Shown: one piece after another, positions 19,389 to 31,222 of the stretch
How positions within the stretch are numbered: position 1 is the first letter of the stretch
Layout of the letters: every line of letters begins with the position of its first letter
DNA from: Polaromonas sp.
Lineage (GTDB): Bacteria; Pseudomonadota; Gammaproteobacteria; Burkholderiales; Burkholderiaceae_C
Assembly: GCA_030654695.1 (NCBI GenBank)
Contig: JAURWY010000034.1
Span: forward strand, 186,001-250,000
Direction of reading: 5' to 3'
Length of the DNA: 64,000 nt
Position numbers and translations under genes: made by a program
The notes under the pieces: model-generated
Database searches by the model: none
What the model saw: the letters and a program-made list of their open reading frames with translations, nothing else
What the model was told of the DNA's origin: nothing

Positions 19389-19913
19389 TCAGACTTTCCA
19401 CTTTTCTATCAGGTGCGATGGCCGCAAGGCATCGTAGCCTTCAAAGGGTTGGTGAATCCACGGATTGGTCGGCAAGGACTCGACCGAGTAGTCAGGCTGA
19501 AAAGTCGACACGCCTTTGGTCCAGATCACAGCGCTGCGCAGCTCGGTGATGGGCTTGTAGTTGTTGCGCAGTTGATGAATCACCGCGTTCAGGGTGTGTC
19601 CCGTGTCAGCGAGGTCATCGACCAGCAAAACCTTGCCGGCGATCTCGCCCTTGGGCGTGGTGATGAAACGTGCGATGTCCAGATTGCCCTGCACCGTGCC
19701 CGAATCAGCACGGTAAGAGCTGGTCGACATGATGGCCAACGGCTTGTCAAAAATACGCGAAAGGATGTCGCCGGGGCGCATGCCACCACGCGCCAGACAC
19801 AAGATGGTGTCGAACTGCCAATCCGATTGGTGAATCTTGATCGCCAGTTTTTCGATCAGGTTGTGGTACTCGTCGTAACTCACGTACAGGTGTTTGCCGT
19901 CTTCAGTCAACAT
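19389..19913 (-). CDS. Purine-type phosphoribosyltransferase
   Basis: A 174-residue type I phosphoribosyltransferase with the PRPP motif VLLVDDLADTGHTL. N-terminal LCLARGGMRPGDILSRIF is typical of xanthine/hypoxanthine-guanine enzymes of the Gpt type. It likely converts a purine base plus PRPP to the nucleotide. ATG 19913 is used, with GGA 8 bases upstream; an in-frame TTG four codons earlier is less likely. It follows purA on the same strand, which fits purine salvage. The base specificity cannot be read here. Confidence 0.85.
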   Translation of the reverse strand: MLTEDGKHLYVSYDEYHNLIEKLAIKIHQSDWQFDTILCLARGGMRPGDILSRIFDKPLAIMSTSSYRADSGTVQGNLDIARFITTPKGEIAGKVLLVDDLADTGHTLNAVIHQLRNNYKPITELRSAVIWTKGVSTFQPDYSVESLPTNPWIHQPFEGYDALRPSHLIEKWKV

Positions 19914-19973
19914 GAGGACTTCCAATCAAAAGAGCAGTTTCAAGATAAGCAAGGTGTCCGCGTCAGACCGCGA

Positions 19974-21326
<1,353 letters not shown>

Positions 21327-21360
21327 CTAAAAAAAGGTTGCAGAAAGCGGCTTAGCGGAC

Positions 21361-22551
21361 TCAGGCAAAAGTCTTGCTCAGCGGCTGAACGATCCATTGG
21401 CCAGCCACTTGGGCCAACTCGCGGTCGCAATCGAATTCGTTGACTTCTTGCTCATGCCCAGGCAACACGCAGACGACAGTTTCACCGCTTGCACGAAGTC
21501 CGGCAATGGCATGACGTAGCGTAGCCTCAACGCCCCACGGTGCGCAAATGGCGGCCCGCAAAGGCCGAGGCGCTAAGACGCTGACAAGCTCTTTCAAATC
21601 AAGACTGAAGCCTGCCGCTGGACGTCGGCGTCCAAAAATAGCACCCACTTCGTCGTAGCGGCCACCGCGGGCAAGCTCGGCACCTTGGCCGTAAATGGCA
21701 AAGCGTGTGCCGCTGTAGTAGGCGTAGCCGCGCAGATCGGCCAGATCAAAACCGACCTTGACACCGCCACCAAAGTTAGCGACGTGAGAGGCTAGCCAGC
21801 GCATGCCTTGCAAGGCAGCGATAGCTGAAGGAAAGGCTTTCAAGGATTTTTCGGCTTCGACCAAAACTTTTTCATCGCCGTAGAGTTGTAGCAAGGCCTT
21901 GAGGCCTTCAGCAGACGCCGCTGAAATGCTGGGTTGCGAGGCGAGCAGGCTACTCAACTCGCTGGCATCTTTGGCCGCCAAAGCAGCGTGCAACTGGGAC
22001 AAAGTGCCTGCGCCGATGCTGGCACCAGCCAAGAGACTGCTGACCACGCGAACGTCAGCCATGTCGACAGACAACAACTCAACACCCGCAGCGTTCAAGC
22101 CTTCCAAGGCCAGCAGCTGAACTTCCAAATCGGCTTCGAGACCGGCATGACCATAAATTTCAGCGCCAAACTGCAAAGGCTCGCGCGTGGCATGGGGGCG
22201 CTCGGCACGTGTGTGCAGTACCGGGCCGCAATAACACAAGCGCGCCACGCCGCTGCGGTTCAGCAGATGGGCATCGATACGCGCTACTTGGGGCGTTGTA
22301 TCGGCACGCAAACCAAGGGTGCGACCTGACAACTGATCGACTAATTTAAAGGTCTGGAGATCGAGCGCTTCGCCGGTGCCGGTGAGCAAAGACTCGAGGT
22401 GTTCGAGCAGCGGCGGCATGACCAGCTCGTAGCCGTAACGACGGGCTGTGTCTAGAAAAAGACGGCGGAGTTCTTCAATGTGACGCGCCTCTGAGGGGAG
22501 GACATCGGCAATTTGATCCGGCAATTGCCATGATGACGACCAAGCGGGCAT
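21361..22551 (-). CDS. hisZ: ATP phosphoribosyltransferase regulatory subunit
   Basis: A 396-residue HisRS-like protein that lacks tRNA-ligase activity and pairs with short-form HisG to make the first enzyme of histidine synthesis. Class II aminoacyl-tRNA-synthetase features are [17 protein letters not shown] and [22 protein letters not shown], but the C-terminal anticodon domain is missing. HisG itself is not in the window. It lies 45 bases upstream of purA. The 190 bases between it and hflC hold no gene I can recognise. Confidence 0.93.
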   Translation of the reverse strand: MPAWSSSWQLPDQIADVLPSEARHIEELRRLFLDTARRYGYELVMPPLLEHLESLLTGTGEALDLQTFKLVDQLSGRTLGLRADTTPQVARIDAHLLNRSGVARLCYCGPVLHTRAERPHATREPLQFGAEIYGHAGLEADLEVQLLALEGLNAAGVELLSVDMADVRVVSSLLAGASIGAGTLSQLHAALAAKDASELSSLLASQPSISAASAEGLKALLQLYGDEKVLVEAEKSLKAFPSAIAALQGMRWLASHVANFGGGVKVGFDLADLRGYAYYSGTRFAIYGQGAELARGGRYDEVGAIFGRRRPAAGFSLDLKELVSVLAPRPLRAAICAPWGVEATLRHAIAGLRASGETVVCVLPGHEQEVNEFDCDRELAQVAGQWIVQPLSKTFA

Positions 22552-22742
22552 GCGTATTTAGGATGAGCTGTAAAAGCAGGATTTTACCGGTGCTTCGTGC
22601 CGATTTGGGATGAGCTTGCCGGAAAAGCTGTGTCAGCAGCATCACAATAGCCATCTGGGGCTAAAAGAGTCGAGATTAAGCGCCCATTTCTGGCGAGGGG
22701 CCCCCACCCCAAGCGGGGCAAGGTGCCGATCATATTCAGAAA

Positions 22743-23639
22743 TTATTTTTTGGGGGCTGCACCGCTGCCCGAACTCCGCATGGCCTTGAAAAAGTCAGAC
22801 GATGGATCGATCACCATGACATCGCTTTTTTTGTCGAAACTGGCCCGATAGGCATCCAGACTGCGATAAAACTGAGCAAACTGCGGATCACGACCAAAGG
22901 ATTCGCTGTAAATACCCGTTGCCTGGGCATCACCTTCACCCTTGATCTTCTGCGCATCACGGTAGGCGTTGGCAATGGTCACTTCGCGCTGGCGGTCGGC
23001 CTCAGCGCGAATTTTTTCACCTTCAGCAGCACCGGTCGAACGCAACTCATTGGCGACCCGCTTACGCTCAGCCTCCATACGGCGATAGACCGATTCGGTG
23101 ATGGATTCGACATAGTCGACACGGGTGATACGCACGTCGTTCACATCAATGCCCCAAGGCTGAGAACCTCGCACGACCTTCAGCACTTCGGACTTCACAT
23201 CGGCCATCAAGGTTTCGCGCTGGAGCGACAGTAACTCCTTGACAGTCCGCTTATTGATGGCTTCCTGAAAAGCATTCCGCACCACCCGGTTCAATTGGTT
23301 AGCGCCTGCACGTTCATCGAGGCCGACGTTGCGAATGTACTCCGACGGCTGTGTGATGCGCCATTTGACGTACCAGTCAATGACCACGCGTTGTTTTTCA
23401 GCGGTCAGCATGGGCTCAGCATCGGTGCTGTTCAAGGTCAACAGCCGCCGGTCAATGTAAGACACATTTTGAAACGGCGGCGGCAATTTGAAATTGAGAC
23501 CCGGCTCCAAAATGACTTCCTTGATCTGACCTAAGGCATAGACCACGCCGAACTGCCGCTGGTCAACCACAAACAACATGGAACTGATCAATGCCAGTGC
23601 CACGAGCAGCGAAGAAGCAATAAATCCAACTCTGTTCAC
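22743..23639 (-). CDS. hflC: Protease modulator HflC
   Basis: A 298-residue SPFH/band-7 protein. An N-terminal membrane anchor (residues ~5-25) is followed by a periplasmic band-7 domain and a long charged helix (RRMEAERKRVANELRSTGAAEGEKIRAEADRQRE). With HflK it forms the cage around FtsH that controls access of membrane substrates. It lies 9 bases after hflK. In many Burkholderiales a DUF2065 gene follows hflC; I cannot find one here. Confidence 0.96.
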   Translation of the reverse strand: MNRVGFIASSLLVALALISSMLFVVDQRQFGVVYALGQIKEVILEPGLNFKLPPPFQNVSYIDRRLLTLNSTDAEPMLTAEKQRVVIDWYVKWRITQPSEYIRNVGLDERAGANQLNRVVRNAFQEAINKRTVKELLSLQRETLMADVKSEVLKVVRGSQPWGIDVNDVRITRVDYVESITESVYRRMEAERKRVANELRSTGAAEGEKIRAEADRQREVTIANAYRDAQKIKGEGDAQATGIYSESFGRDPQFAQFYRSLDAYRASFDKKSDVMVIDPSSDFFKAMRSSGSGAAPKK

Positions 23640-23648
23640 AATAATTCC

Positions 23649-25040
23649 TTAGCGAGTTCGTGAAGTTTCACGGGCGCGGGTGTCAGCGGACGATGGCACC
23701 GAGTTCATCGGGGGCAACACGGCGGCGCTAGACGACTCTGAGCTTGTTTTGGGCGTAGCGCCCTGCCCCGTCGCCTGCATGAGCTTGTCCAGTGGCAGGT
23801 AAAGCAAATTGGAACCTTGCTTTGAATCAACCAATACCTTGGTCACATTGGTGTAAACCTGCTGCATCGTGTCGGTGTACATGCGGTCGCGCGTGACTTG
23901 CGGTGCCTTCTGGTATTCAGTTAACACCGAACGAAAACGCTGTGCGTCACCTTGCGACTGGGCGACCACGCGGGCTTTGTAGGCTTCAGACTCTTCCTTC
24001 AAGCGCGACGCAGAACCGACCGCGCGCGGGACCACGTCATTGGCGTAGGCTTGGGCTTCGTTCTTTGCGCGTTCACGCTCTTGACCAGCTTTCAGGACAT
24101 CGTCAAAAGCAGCTTGCACCTGCTCAGGGGGACGGACACCACTTTGCTGCAAGTTGATCGCGACGACTTCGACGCCTACCTTGTAGCGGTCCAAAATGGA
24201 CTGCATCAAGACCCGTACGCGCGGGCCAATCTGGTCGCGCTCCTCAGCCAAGGCCGAATCCATTTTCATTTTTCCAACCACTTCACGAACGGCTGTTTCA
24301 GCCGCTTGCACCACTGTGGCAGAAGGATCGCGTGTCTCAAAAAGATAAGCACGGGCATCGCTCAAACGGTACTGAACAGCGAACTTGATCTCAACAATGT
24401 TCTCGTCTTCAGTCAACATGGCTGACTCGCGCAAGCCGGTGGCTTTGATGATGTTGTCGCGGCCGACATCGACCGACCGAATCTGTGTCACAACCACCAT
24501 CTCATGACGCTGAACCGGGTACGGCAGACGCCAGTTGAAACCAGCACCCACGGTTGAGTTGTATTTACCAAACTGCGTGATGACGGCCTGTTGGCCCTCT
24601 TGTACGATGAAGAATCCAGTGCCAAGCCAGATCAATACAGCGACTGCACCGATCAAGCCAACGCCGACACCGGCAGCCTTCATGTCCGGCTGGAAGCCGC
24701 CAGGGCCGCCCGCATTGCCGCCCCCACCCGAAGCACCAGGACGATTAGCACCACCTTTGGCACCCCCAAAAAATCCACCTAACTTACGATTGAAGTCACG
24801 CCACAACTCGTCCAGATCAGGTGGGCCTTGATTGGCGCCCTGAGGCCTTGGTCTCTGCGGCGGATTGACGGGGCTCGACTCGTCAGGGCCTGCATTGGGT
24901 TTCTTCTCGTCAGAAGATGTTGGCGCCTTTTCATCGTCGCGCCCCCAACGTGGATCGTTCAAATTAAACATGCCAAGCGCGCGCTGTTTCAGGCGTCCGG
25001 GCAAGGCCGTTATCGTCTGCAGTACAGGGTTCAGGTTCAT
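23649..25040 (-). CDS. hflK: FtsH protease activity modulator HflK
   Basis: A 463-residue SPFH protein, partner of HflC. The N-terminal ~120 residues are a cytoplasmic Pro/Gly/Asp-rich tail containing the conserved MFNLNDPRWGRDDEK; one transmembrane helix (about 125-144) precedes the band-7 domain and coiled helix. The start is placed at ATG 25040 (MNLNPVLQTITALPGR); 12 codons further upstream the frame also allows an unconvincing start. It is the third gene of the hfq-hflX-hflK-hflC order. Confidence 0.94.
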   Translation of the reverse strand: MNLNPVLQTITALPGRLKQRALGMFNLNDPRWGRDDEKAPTSSDEKKPNAGPDESSPVNPPQRPRPQGANQGPPDLDELWRDFNRKLGGFFGGAKGGANRPGASGGGGNAGGPGGFQPDMKAAGVGVGLIGAVAVLIWLGTGFFIVQEGQQAVITQFGKYNSTVGAGFNWRLPYPVQRHEMVVVTQIRSVDVGRDNIIKATGLRESAMLTEDENIVEIKFAVQYRLSDARAYLFETRDPSATVVQAAETAVREVVGKMKMDSALAEERDQIGPRVRVLMQSILDRYKVGVEVVAINLQQSGVRPPEQVQAAFDDVLKAGQERERAKNEAQAYANDVVPRAVGSASRLKEESEAYKARVVAQSQGDAQRFRSVLTEYQKAPQVTRDRMYTDTMQQVYTNVTKVLVDSKQGSNLLYLPLDKLMQATGQGATPKTSSESSSAAVLPPMNSVPSSADTRARETSRTR

Positions 25041-25085
25041 GGGGCAAATTCTCTTGTTTTTTAATAACTCTGACATTGTGCCTAA

Positions 25086-26258
25086 TCAGGCAACAGACCC
25101 ATTCGCATGGGGACTCTCATCCCCTGGCAAGCTGCCAGCATATCTGGCAAGCACTTGCCGCAACAAAGGCAAGCCATCGCCCGTCTTAGCACTCACGAAA
25201 ACTCGCTCTAAGGGTCTTGCAGTCTCGGAGACCGGGTCGTTCACCTCGAACATATCACTCATGTGGAGGGGCCAACGGTCTTTTTCAATGGCGTCCAGCT
25301 TATTGAAAACCAAAAGCTGCGGAACTTGGTCGGCACCAATTTCGGCCAGTACGCGCTGAACCTGCTCTATTTGCTCCAAATAGTCCGGGTTGGAGCCATC
25401 AACCACATGCAGCAGCAAGTCAGCTTCAGCGGCCTCTTGCAGCGTGGCTTGAAAAGCATCGATCAAACCGTGCGGCAAATCGCGAATGAAACCAACCGTG
25501 TCAGACAAAGAGACTGAACGAGCGGCATCCCCCAGATACAACTGACGCGTGGTGGTGTCGAGCGTGGCAAAAAGCTGGTCGGCGGCGTAAGCCCGGGCTT
25601 TGACCAATGCATTGAACAGCGTCGTCTTGCCGGTATTGGTGTAACCCACCAATGAAATAGTGAATGAGTTACGACGGTCGCGTTGTTTGCGCTGCGTCTG
25701 CCGCTGGCGTTTGACTTTGGTCAGTCGCTCTTTGGTCCGTTTGATCGACTCACTGATCATGCGTTTGTCGAGTTCAATCTGCTTTTCACCGGGGCCGCCG
25801 CGCACACCAGCACCGCCGGTTTGGCGCTCAAGGTGAGACCAGCGACGGACCAACCTGGTCGACAGGTATTGCAACTTGGCCAGTTCGACCTGCAATTTGC
25901 CTTCGTGGCTGCGCGCACGCTGGGCAAAAATCTCGAGAATCAGCAAGGTCCTGTCATTGACAGGCATGTCGAGCGTACGTTCGAGATTGCGCTGCTGAGC
26001 CGGACTGAGTGACTGGTCAAACAAGATCTCGGTGGCGCCATATTCACGGGCCGTCATCTTGATTTCTTCGGCCTTGCCAGTGCCCACAAAAAGCGCCGCA
26101 TCGGGCGCTTTTCGTTTGCAGGTCATGCGCGCAACCGGCAGCATTCCGGCGGTTTGTGCCAGAAGACCGAGCTCTTCAAGCTTGTCATCAAAATTCGCGT
26201 GACCAAAGTCCACGCCAACAAGCAGGACGGAGGTTGACGCTGCGGGACGCGTGTCCAC
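25086..26258 (-). CDS. hflX: Ribosome-associated GTPase HflX
   Basis: A 390-residue Obg-HflX GTPase that rescues or splits stalled ribosomes. The N-terminal HflX domain (VGTGKAEEIKM, FDQSLSPAQQRNLER) and the glycine-rich linker GGAGVRGGPGEKQIE precede the G domain: G1 GYTNTGKTT, G3 DTVGFI, G4 NKLD. The start is GTG at 26258, only 5 bases after the hfq stop, so hfq and hflX are almost certainly co-transcribed. Confidence 0.95.
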   Translation of the reverse strand: MDTRPAASTSVLLVGVDFGHANFDDKLEELGLLAQTAGMLPVARMTCKRKAPDAALFVGTGKAEEIKMTAREYGATEILFDQSLSPAQQRNLERTLDMPVNDRTLLILEIFAQRARSHEGKLQVELAKLQYLSTRLVRRWSHLERQTGGAGVRGGPGEKQIELDKRMISESIKRTKERLTKVKRQRQTQRKQRDRRNSFTISLVGYTNTGKTTLFNALVKARAYAADQLFATLDTTTRQLYLGDAARSVSLSDTVGFIRDLPHGLIDAFQATLQEAAEADLLLHVVDGSNPDYLEQIEQVQRVLAEIGADQVPQLLVFNKLDAIEKDRWPLHMSDMFEVNDPVSETARPLERVFVSAKTGDGLPLLRQVLARYAGSLPGDESPHANGSVA

Positions 26259-26263
26259 CGAGC

Positions 26264-26521
26264 TCAGCTTGCAGGGCCCTCTTCGGATTCGGCCGTGGAG
26301 AAGTTCACGGCACGTCCGGGGACGATGGTGGAAATAGCGTGCTTGTAGACCATCTGCGTGACGGTGTTGCGGAGCAACACGACATATTGGTCAAAGGATT
26401 CAATCTGGCCTTGCAACTTGATACCGTTGACGAGATAAATCGACACGGGCACATGTTCACGGCGCAAGGTGTTGAGAAAGGGGTCCTGCAAGAGCTGACC
26501 TTTGTTGTTGTTATTGCTCAC
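26264..26521 (-). CDS. hfq: RNA chaperone Hfq
   Basis: An 85-residue Sm-like protein that forms a hexameric ring and pairs small RNAs with mRNAs. Sm1 ([39 protein letters not shown]) and Sm2 ([11 protein letters not shown]) are intact, including the proximal-face KHAI motif. The C-terminal tail is short and acidic. The start is GTG with GGAG 6 bases upstream; three extra Asn residues ([11 protein letters not shown]) lengthen the N-terminus. A stem-loop lies 54 bases upstream, between der and hfq. Confidence 0.97.
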   Translation of the reverse strand: MSNNNNKGQLLQDPFLNTLRREHVPVSIYLVNGIKLQGQIESFDQYVVLLRNTVTQMVYKHAISTIVPGRAVNFSTAESEEGPAS

Positions 26522-26574
26522 GATATTCTCCGTGTACTAGAGTAGTTGTTTAAGACTCTTTACCTTACCACAGC

Positions 26575-26595
26575 ACTACAGGGAAAACCTGTAGT
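26575..26595 (-). repeat. Stem-loop between der and hfq
   Basis: A perfect 8-base stem (ACTACAGG / CCTGTAGT) with a 5-base loop, starting one base after the der stop. No T-run follows on the minus strand, so it is not a classical terminator. It would sit in the der-hfq transcript and could be an RNA processing or mRNA-stability element; this is inference. Confidence 0.55.
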
Positions 26596-26596
26596 C

Positions 26597-27943
26597 CTAG
26601 TCCGAATCTTTATCGGTGAAGGGGTTTGTTGAGGTCTTCATCTGAATCCGCATCGGCGTACCGACCAAGTCGAATTCCTTGCGGAAGCGCCCTTCCAAAT
26701 AGCGCTTGTACGACTCGCTGACATGCTCTAGCGAATTGCCGTGGATGATGATGATCGGTGGGTTCATGCCGCCTTGGTGCGCGTAGCGCATCTTCGGACG
26801 GAACATGCCGGAGCGCTGCGGCTGCTGGAACTGCACAGCCTCAAGCAGCAAACGCGTGAGAACCGGCGTCGACATCTTGCGGTTGGCTGATGCATGGGCT
26901 TGGATGATGGATTTCCAGACCGGTGCCAGACCTTGCCTCTTGATAGCGGAAATCCGGTGGATCGACGCAAATTTGAGGAACCCTAAACGCGTTTCAATGG
27001 ACCGCTCTAGGGTTTCGCGCTGGTAGCTGTCAACGGCATCCCACTTGTTGATGGCCAAGACCACAGCGCGCCCCGACTCCAAGATGTAACCGGCGATATG
27101 TGCGTCTTGGTCCGTCACGCCTTGGGTGGCATCCAGCAACAACAGCACAACATTCGAATTTTCAATTGCCTGCAAAGTCTTGACGACAGAGAACTTTTCG
27201 ATCGCCTCAAAGACCTTGCCTTTGCGGCGCAAACCGGCAGTGTCGATCAACTCGAACTTCTGACCCGCACGCTCAAATGGCACCGAAATCGCATCGCGTG
27301 TGGTCCCCGGCATGTCGAAAGCCACCAGACGTTCTTCGCCCAACCACGTGTTGATGAGCGTGGACTTGCCAACGTTCGGGCGTCCAGCCACAGCCAGCTT
27401 GATGACGGTTGGATCTGCGGCTTCGACGAGCTCATCCGGGTCAGGCAGCTTGAGCGGCTCCAGCGCCATGTCGATCAGCATCCGCATGCCTTGACCGTGT
27501 GAGGCAGAGACCGCCAGCACTTCGCCCAAGCCGAGTTCAAAAAACTCCGACAGTTGCACGCCGCCCTCTTGCATACCCTCTGCCTTGTTGGCCGCTAGCA
27601 GCGTGGGAATGCCCAGCTTGCGCAGGTATTTGGCAATGTCATAGTCTTGGGCGTTCAAACCGGCACGGGCATCCACCACAAAAATAACAACATCGGCCTC
27701 AGCCACCGCTTGACGCGTTTGCTTGGCCATTTCTTTGTAGATACCAGAGGCGGCATCCGGCTCGAAACCACCGGTATCGATGACGATGTACTCGTGCGTC
27801 CCTAGATTGCCGTTGCCGTAGTGACGATCCCGCGTCAGGCCCGCGTAGTCGGCCACAATCGCATCCCGCGATTTGGTCAGGCGGTTGAAGATCGTCGATT
27901 TGCCCACATTCGGGCGGCCCACCAGGGCAATTACAGGTTTCAT
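26597..27943 (-). CDS. der: Ribosome-assembly GTPase Der (EngA)
   Basis: A 448-residue double GTPase required for 50S subunit maturation. Two G domains each carry GRPNVGKS (about residues 9-16 and 187-194), with DTGGF / DTAGL switch II motifs and NKAE / NKWD guanine-specificity motifs; a C-terminal KH-like domain follows. ATG 27943 is chosen over an adjacent upstream TTG. It is downstream of bamB, the usual order. Confidence 0.97.
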   Translation of the reverse strand: MKPVIALVGRPNVGKSTIFNRLTKSRDAIVADYAGLTRDRHYGNGNLGTHEYIVIDTGGFEPDAASGIYKEMAKQTRQAVAEADVVIFVVDARAGLNAQDYDIAKYLRKLGIPTLLAANKAEGMQEGGVQLSEFFELGLGEVLAVSASHGQGMRMLIDMALEPLKLPDPDELVEAADPTVIKLAVAGRPNVGKSTLINTWLGEERLVAFDMPGTTRDAISVPFERAGQKFELIDTAGLRRKGKVFEAIEKFSVVKTLQAIENSNVVLLLLDATQGVTDQDAHIAGYILESGRAVVLAINKWDAVDSYQRETLERSIETRLGFLKFASIHRISAIKRQGLAPVWKSIIQAHASANRKMSTPVLTRLLLEAVQFQQPQRSGMFRPKMRYAHQGGMNPPIIIIHGNSLEHVSESYKRYLEGRFRKEFDLVGTPMRIQMKTSTNPFTDKDSD

Positions 27944-27976
27944 CAAAATCTTATGACAGGCAGCTAAGGGGCCTGC

Positions 27977-29146
27977 TTATTGGGGCTGAAAGCCAAAAAT
28001 AGTGCCCGCTTGGGTGACCACCACCAGGGTCTCGCCGACAAGTGTCGGCGTCGCCACAATGGCTGAACCGTCCGTCGCCAAGCGATTAACCAGAGTGCCG
28101 TCTTCACGCGACAGCAAATGAACAAAACCTGATGCATCTCCGATGGCAATCGAGCGCCCCACGACCCGGGGCGCGGTCAAGCCACGAAAGCGTAACTGTT
28201 CACTGCGCCAGCCGCTCTCGCCATCAGCACGCTTCCATGTGACAACCTTGCCGTCCGACTCAACCGCAAAGACCAGACGTTCATCGCCGTCTAAACCAAC
28301 GCTGCCATCGGCCGTTTTGGTCCACTGCAAAACACCGCGCTCGGCGTTCACACAGCCCACACTGGCCTGAAAGGCGCGCACGCAAACCACGTTGTTCAAG
28401 CGACTGACTGGGCCGACCAAGTCGACCAGACGCTCCACGTCATTGATGCCGCGGGGTGAGGCAATTGGCACTTCCCAACGCAGACTGCCATTGGCAGGAT
28501 TCAAACCGGTGAGTCGGCCTGCGAGGCCGGCCACCAGCGTGTCGCCAACGGCCAACAAAACGCCCGCTTGGCGCAGCACCAAAGGCTCCGTCGGACGTTG
28601 TTGCATCCACAGCTTGCGACCGCTATTGCCGTCGAAAGCATGAACCGCCCGGTCAGCCGTCAGCACAAAAATCCGTCCACCCGCAACAAATGGGGCGGTG
28701 TAGGCTTGCGCGGTCAACTTCTCGCGCCAGATTTCACGACCATCGACAACAGCCACCAAATGATTGCCCTGCGTCACGACAGCCGCAACCCGCCCATCGC
28801 TACCCACGCCAGCCGCCAACGGCGTGGCAAGGTTCAAACGCCAGATGTCACGACCTGTGCGGGCATCCATGGCTGCAACCACACCTTCACTAGCGGCAAC
28901 AAACAAGGTACTGCCCGAGACGCTCACCGCCAACGGAAATTTAACAGCGCCTAAACGCGCAGTCCAGACTTGTTGCACCGCAACGACCGGCACAACGGCT
29001 TTGAGTTCGGTCGGTTTGGGTTTATTGGCACCGCCAGAGCAAGCGGCCAACACAACAAGCGCCAAGCCGGCCATAGGTAAACGCCAGGCGCGGGCATAAG
29101 GCAAAGCCCTGAGAGCGCCGAACGAAGAAAAGAGAATTCGCATCAT
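27977..29146 (-). CDS. bamB: Outer-membrane assembly lipoprotein BamB
   Basis: A 389-residue beta-propeller lipoprotein of the BAM complex, which inserts outer-membrane proteins. The signal peptide ends in VVLAACSGG (lipobox). PQQ-like repeats follow (for example AAMDARTGRDIWRLNL, HAFDGNSGRKLWMQQ, GLNPANGSLRWEVPI, CVNAERGVLQWTK). Its start overlaps the yfgM stop by 4 bases (ATGA). BamD is also in the window at 39499. Confidence 0.95.
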   Translation of the reverse strand: MMRILFSSFGALRALPYARAWRLPMAGLALVVLAACSGGANKPKPTELKAVVPVVAVQQVWTARLGAVKFPLAVSVSGSTLFVAASEGVVAAMDARTGRDIWRLNLATPLAAGVGSDGRVAAVVTQGNHLVAVVDGREIWREKLTAQAYTAPFVAGGRIFVLTADRAVHAFDGNSGRKLWMQQRPTEPLVLRQAGVLLAVGDTLVAGLAGRLTGLNPANGSLRWEVPIASPRGINDVERLVDLVGPVSRLNNVVCVRAFQASVGCVNAERGVLQWTKTADGSVGLDGDERLVFAVESDGKVVTWKRADGESGWRSEQLRFRGLTAPRVVGRSIAIGDASGFVHLLSREDGTLVNRLATDGSAIVATPTLVGETLVVVTQAGTIFGFQPQ

Positions 29147-29841
29147 TTTGTGGACTCGCTGACAGGCGCAACACTGACGGACACCGCGTTGGCAGCACCC
29201 ACAGGATCTACACCTAAAGCATTGAGCTTGACCTCGACCAAACGGCGGTATTCAGAGCGTTCGTCAAATTCTTTGTAGGCTGTCTGATATTGGGCCTTAG
29301 CTTCAGCCTTTTTCCCCTGCGCGGCCAAAATGTCGCCTCGACGATCGGCCGCTAAAGCGGCAAACGATTTAGGCATAGAACCGGAAACTTGCTTCAACGC
29401 CTCGTCGTAAGCCTTGGCTTCAAGCAAGATGCCGGCCAAGCGGAGCTTGGCGATGCTTTGGTAGCCTTCGTCTGACGCCTTGTCAGCGACCCAGCTCAAT
29501 GCACCCTTGGACGCATCAAGGTTGCCTTTGTCGTGATAAACCCGCGCGGCCAACAACGCGGCCTGCTCCGCATAGGCGGTGCGGCCGTAACGTTCTTGCA
29601 TGTCCGATAAGGAGCGCTCCAGTCTGGACATGTCGCCCGCGACCGCAGCCCGCTCAACTTCGTCATACATGACAGCGGCTTGCGCAGCTTGGCTGCGCTG
29701 CCAGTAGTGGTAGCCATTCCAGGCGGCCACAGCACTGAATAACACGATCAAAGCCCAAGATATGGCGTTGCCGTAGCGCTTCCAGAAATGCTTCAACTCA
29801 GCGAGTTGTTCCTGTTCTTCGAGGTCCAGATGTTTTGCCAT
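29143..29841 (-). CDS. yfgM: YfgM-like TPR membrane protein (ancillary SecYEG/BamB-linked factor)
   Basis: A 232-residue protein with a short cytoplasmic N-terminus, one transmembrane helix (about 26-44) and a periplasmic TPR domain. E. coli YfgM is encoded next to bamB and associates with SecYEG and the chaperone PpiD; the same position between hisS and bamB here supports orthology. The stop overlaps the bamB start. The Pfam TPR_21 architecture fits, but length and C-terminus vary between species. Confidence 0.9.
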   Translation of the reverse strand: MAKHLDLEEQEQLAELKHFWKRYGNAISWALIVLFSAVAAWNGYHYWQRSQAAQAAVMYDEVERAAVAGDMSRLERSLSDMQERYGRTAYAEQAALLAARVYHDKGNLDASKGALSWVADKASDEGYQSIAKLRLAGILLEAKAYDEALKQVSGSMPKSFAALAADRRGDILAAQGKKAEAKAQYQTAYKEFDERSEYRRLVEVKLNALGVDPVGAANAVSVSVAPVSESTK

Positions 29842-29894
29842 GGGTCTTGTTCACGATGCCGAAAGAAAGATGGATTGTAGAGGCCGAGGTCTGT

Positions 29895-31217
29895 TCAGCC
29901 GCGTAGGATCGCCGCCCAAGCGGCCGCTTCGTCGAGTTTGCGCAAGGATTGCTCTGGCGCGGCTTCGGCTTCGGCCTTGCTACCGCGCAAGGGCTTGACC
30001 GCCACGCAGCCGCTGGCCAGCTCGGTCTCGCCAAAAATCAAGGCAAAGCGAGCGCCACTGGCGTCGGCTTTTTTGAATTGCGATTTCATGCTGCCCATGC
30101 CGTCTGCACCCGATCCGGCACTGGCATGCATTTGCACACTGACGCCTTGCGCCCGCAGCGTTTGCAGGGTCTGCAACACCAGCGGAACCGCGGCCGCGTC
30201 TGGGACGATCGCATAAGCGTCGGGCACCAACGCCGGCACGCTTTGGCCGCTCTCGCGAACCAGCTCGAGCACGCGTTCGACACCCAGCGCCCAGCCCACG
30301 GCCGGCGCGGCTTTGCCGCCGATCTGCTCAATCAAATAGTCATAGCGGCCGCCCGCACACAAAGTACCTTGCGCACCCAGTTGGTCGGTGACGAACTCGA
30401 ACACTGTCAGGTTGTAATAGTCGAGCCCACGCACCAACCGGTGGTTCAGCGTCCACGGCACGCCGTTGGCGTCAAGGATGGCTTTGAGCGCGTCAAAGTG
30501 GGCCAGTGAGGCGGCACCCAGAAAATCGATCAGGCGCGGAGCGCTCTCGACCACGGCTTTCATAGCTGGGTTTTTGGTGTCCAGAATGCGCAGCGGATTA
30601 CTGTGCAGACGGCGCCGCGCATCTTCGTCGAGCGCGTCTGCGTGCTGTTCAAAGTGGGCGATCAGTTGCGTCCGGTGCAGCGCCCGCTCTTCGGGCTGAC
30701 CTAGGCTGTTGATCTCGAGACGCCAATCGGTGATGCCGATGTCTTTCCAGAGCGCGGCGGCCAGCAGGATCAGTTCGGCGTCAACTTCCGGGCCACCAAA
30801 GCCCAAGGCCTCGGCACCGATTTGATGAAACTGGCGGTAACGGCCGCGCTGCGGACGTTCCCGGCGAAACATCGGACCCATGTAGTAAAGCCGTTTACCG
30901 CCTTCGTACAGCAAGTTGTGCTCGGTCACGGCGCGCACCACGCTGGCGGTGTTTTCGGGCCGCATGGTCAGAAAGGCGTGGTCGCCGTTTTTGTCAGAAC
31001 GGTCTTCAAAAGAGTACATCTCTTTTTCGACGATGTCCGTGACCTCGCCAATGCCGCGCACAAAGAGTTGCGTGTGCTCCAAAATCGGCGTGCGGATGTT
31101 GCGGTAGGCATAGCGCGTCATCAGGTCGCGAACTTTGCCCTCTAACCATTCCCAGCGCGCCGATTCAGGCGGCAAGATGTCGTTCATGCCTTTGACGGCA
31201 AGCAGTTTTTCAGCCAT
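29895..31217 (-). CDS. hisS: Histidyl-tRNA synthetase
   Basis: A 440-residue class II aminoacyl-tRNA synthetase. Motif 2 is [27 protein letters not shown]; the histidine-specific motifs [14 protein letters not shown] and [15 protein letters not shown] are present, and motif 3 is [12 protein letters not shown]-terminal anticodon-binding domain follows (unlike HisZ at 21361, which lacks it). It lies 5 bases after ispG. Confidence 0.97.
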   Translation of the reverse strand: MAEKLLAVKGMNDILPPESARWEWLEGKVRDLMTRYAYRNIRTPILEHTQLFVRGIGEVTDIVEKEMYSFEDRSDKNGDHAFLTMRPENTASVVRAVTEHNLLYEGGKRLYYMGPMFRRERPQRGRYRQFHQIGAEALGFGGPEVDAELILLAAALWKDIGITDWRLEINSLGQPEERALHRTQLIAHFEQHADALDEDARRRLHSNPLRILDTKNPAMKAVVESAPRLIDFLGAASLAHFDALKAILDANGVPWTLNHRLVRGLDYYNLTVFEFVTDQLGAQGTLCAGGRYDYLIEQIGGKAAPAVGWALGVERVLELVRESGQSVPALVPDAYAIVPDAAAVPLVLQTLQTLRAQGVSVQMHASAGSGADGMGSMKSQFKKADASGARFALIFGETELASGCVAVKPLRGSKAEAEAAPEQSLRKLDEAAAWAAILRG

Positions 31218-31222
31218 GTTTT

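Noticed and set aside
22680-22730. GC-rich hairpin after hflC as a terminator
   Set aside because: Short CCCC/GGGG pairing exists, but no T-run follows and several alternative pairings are equally good.
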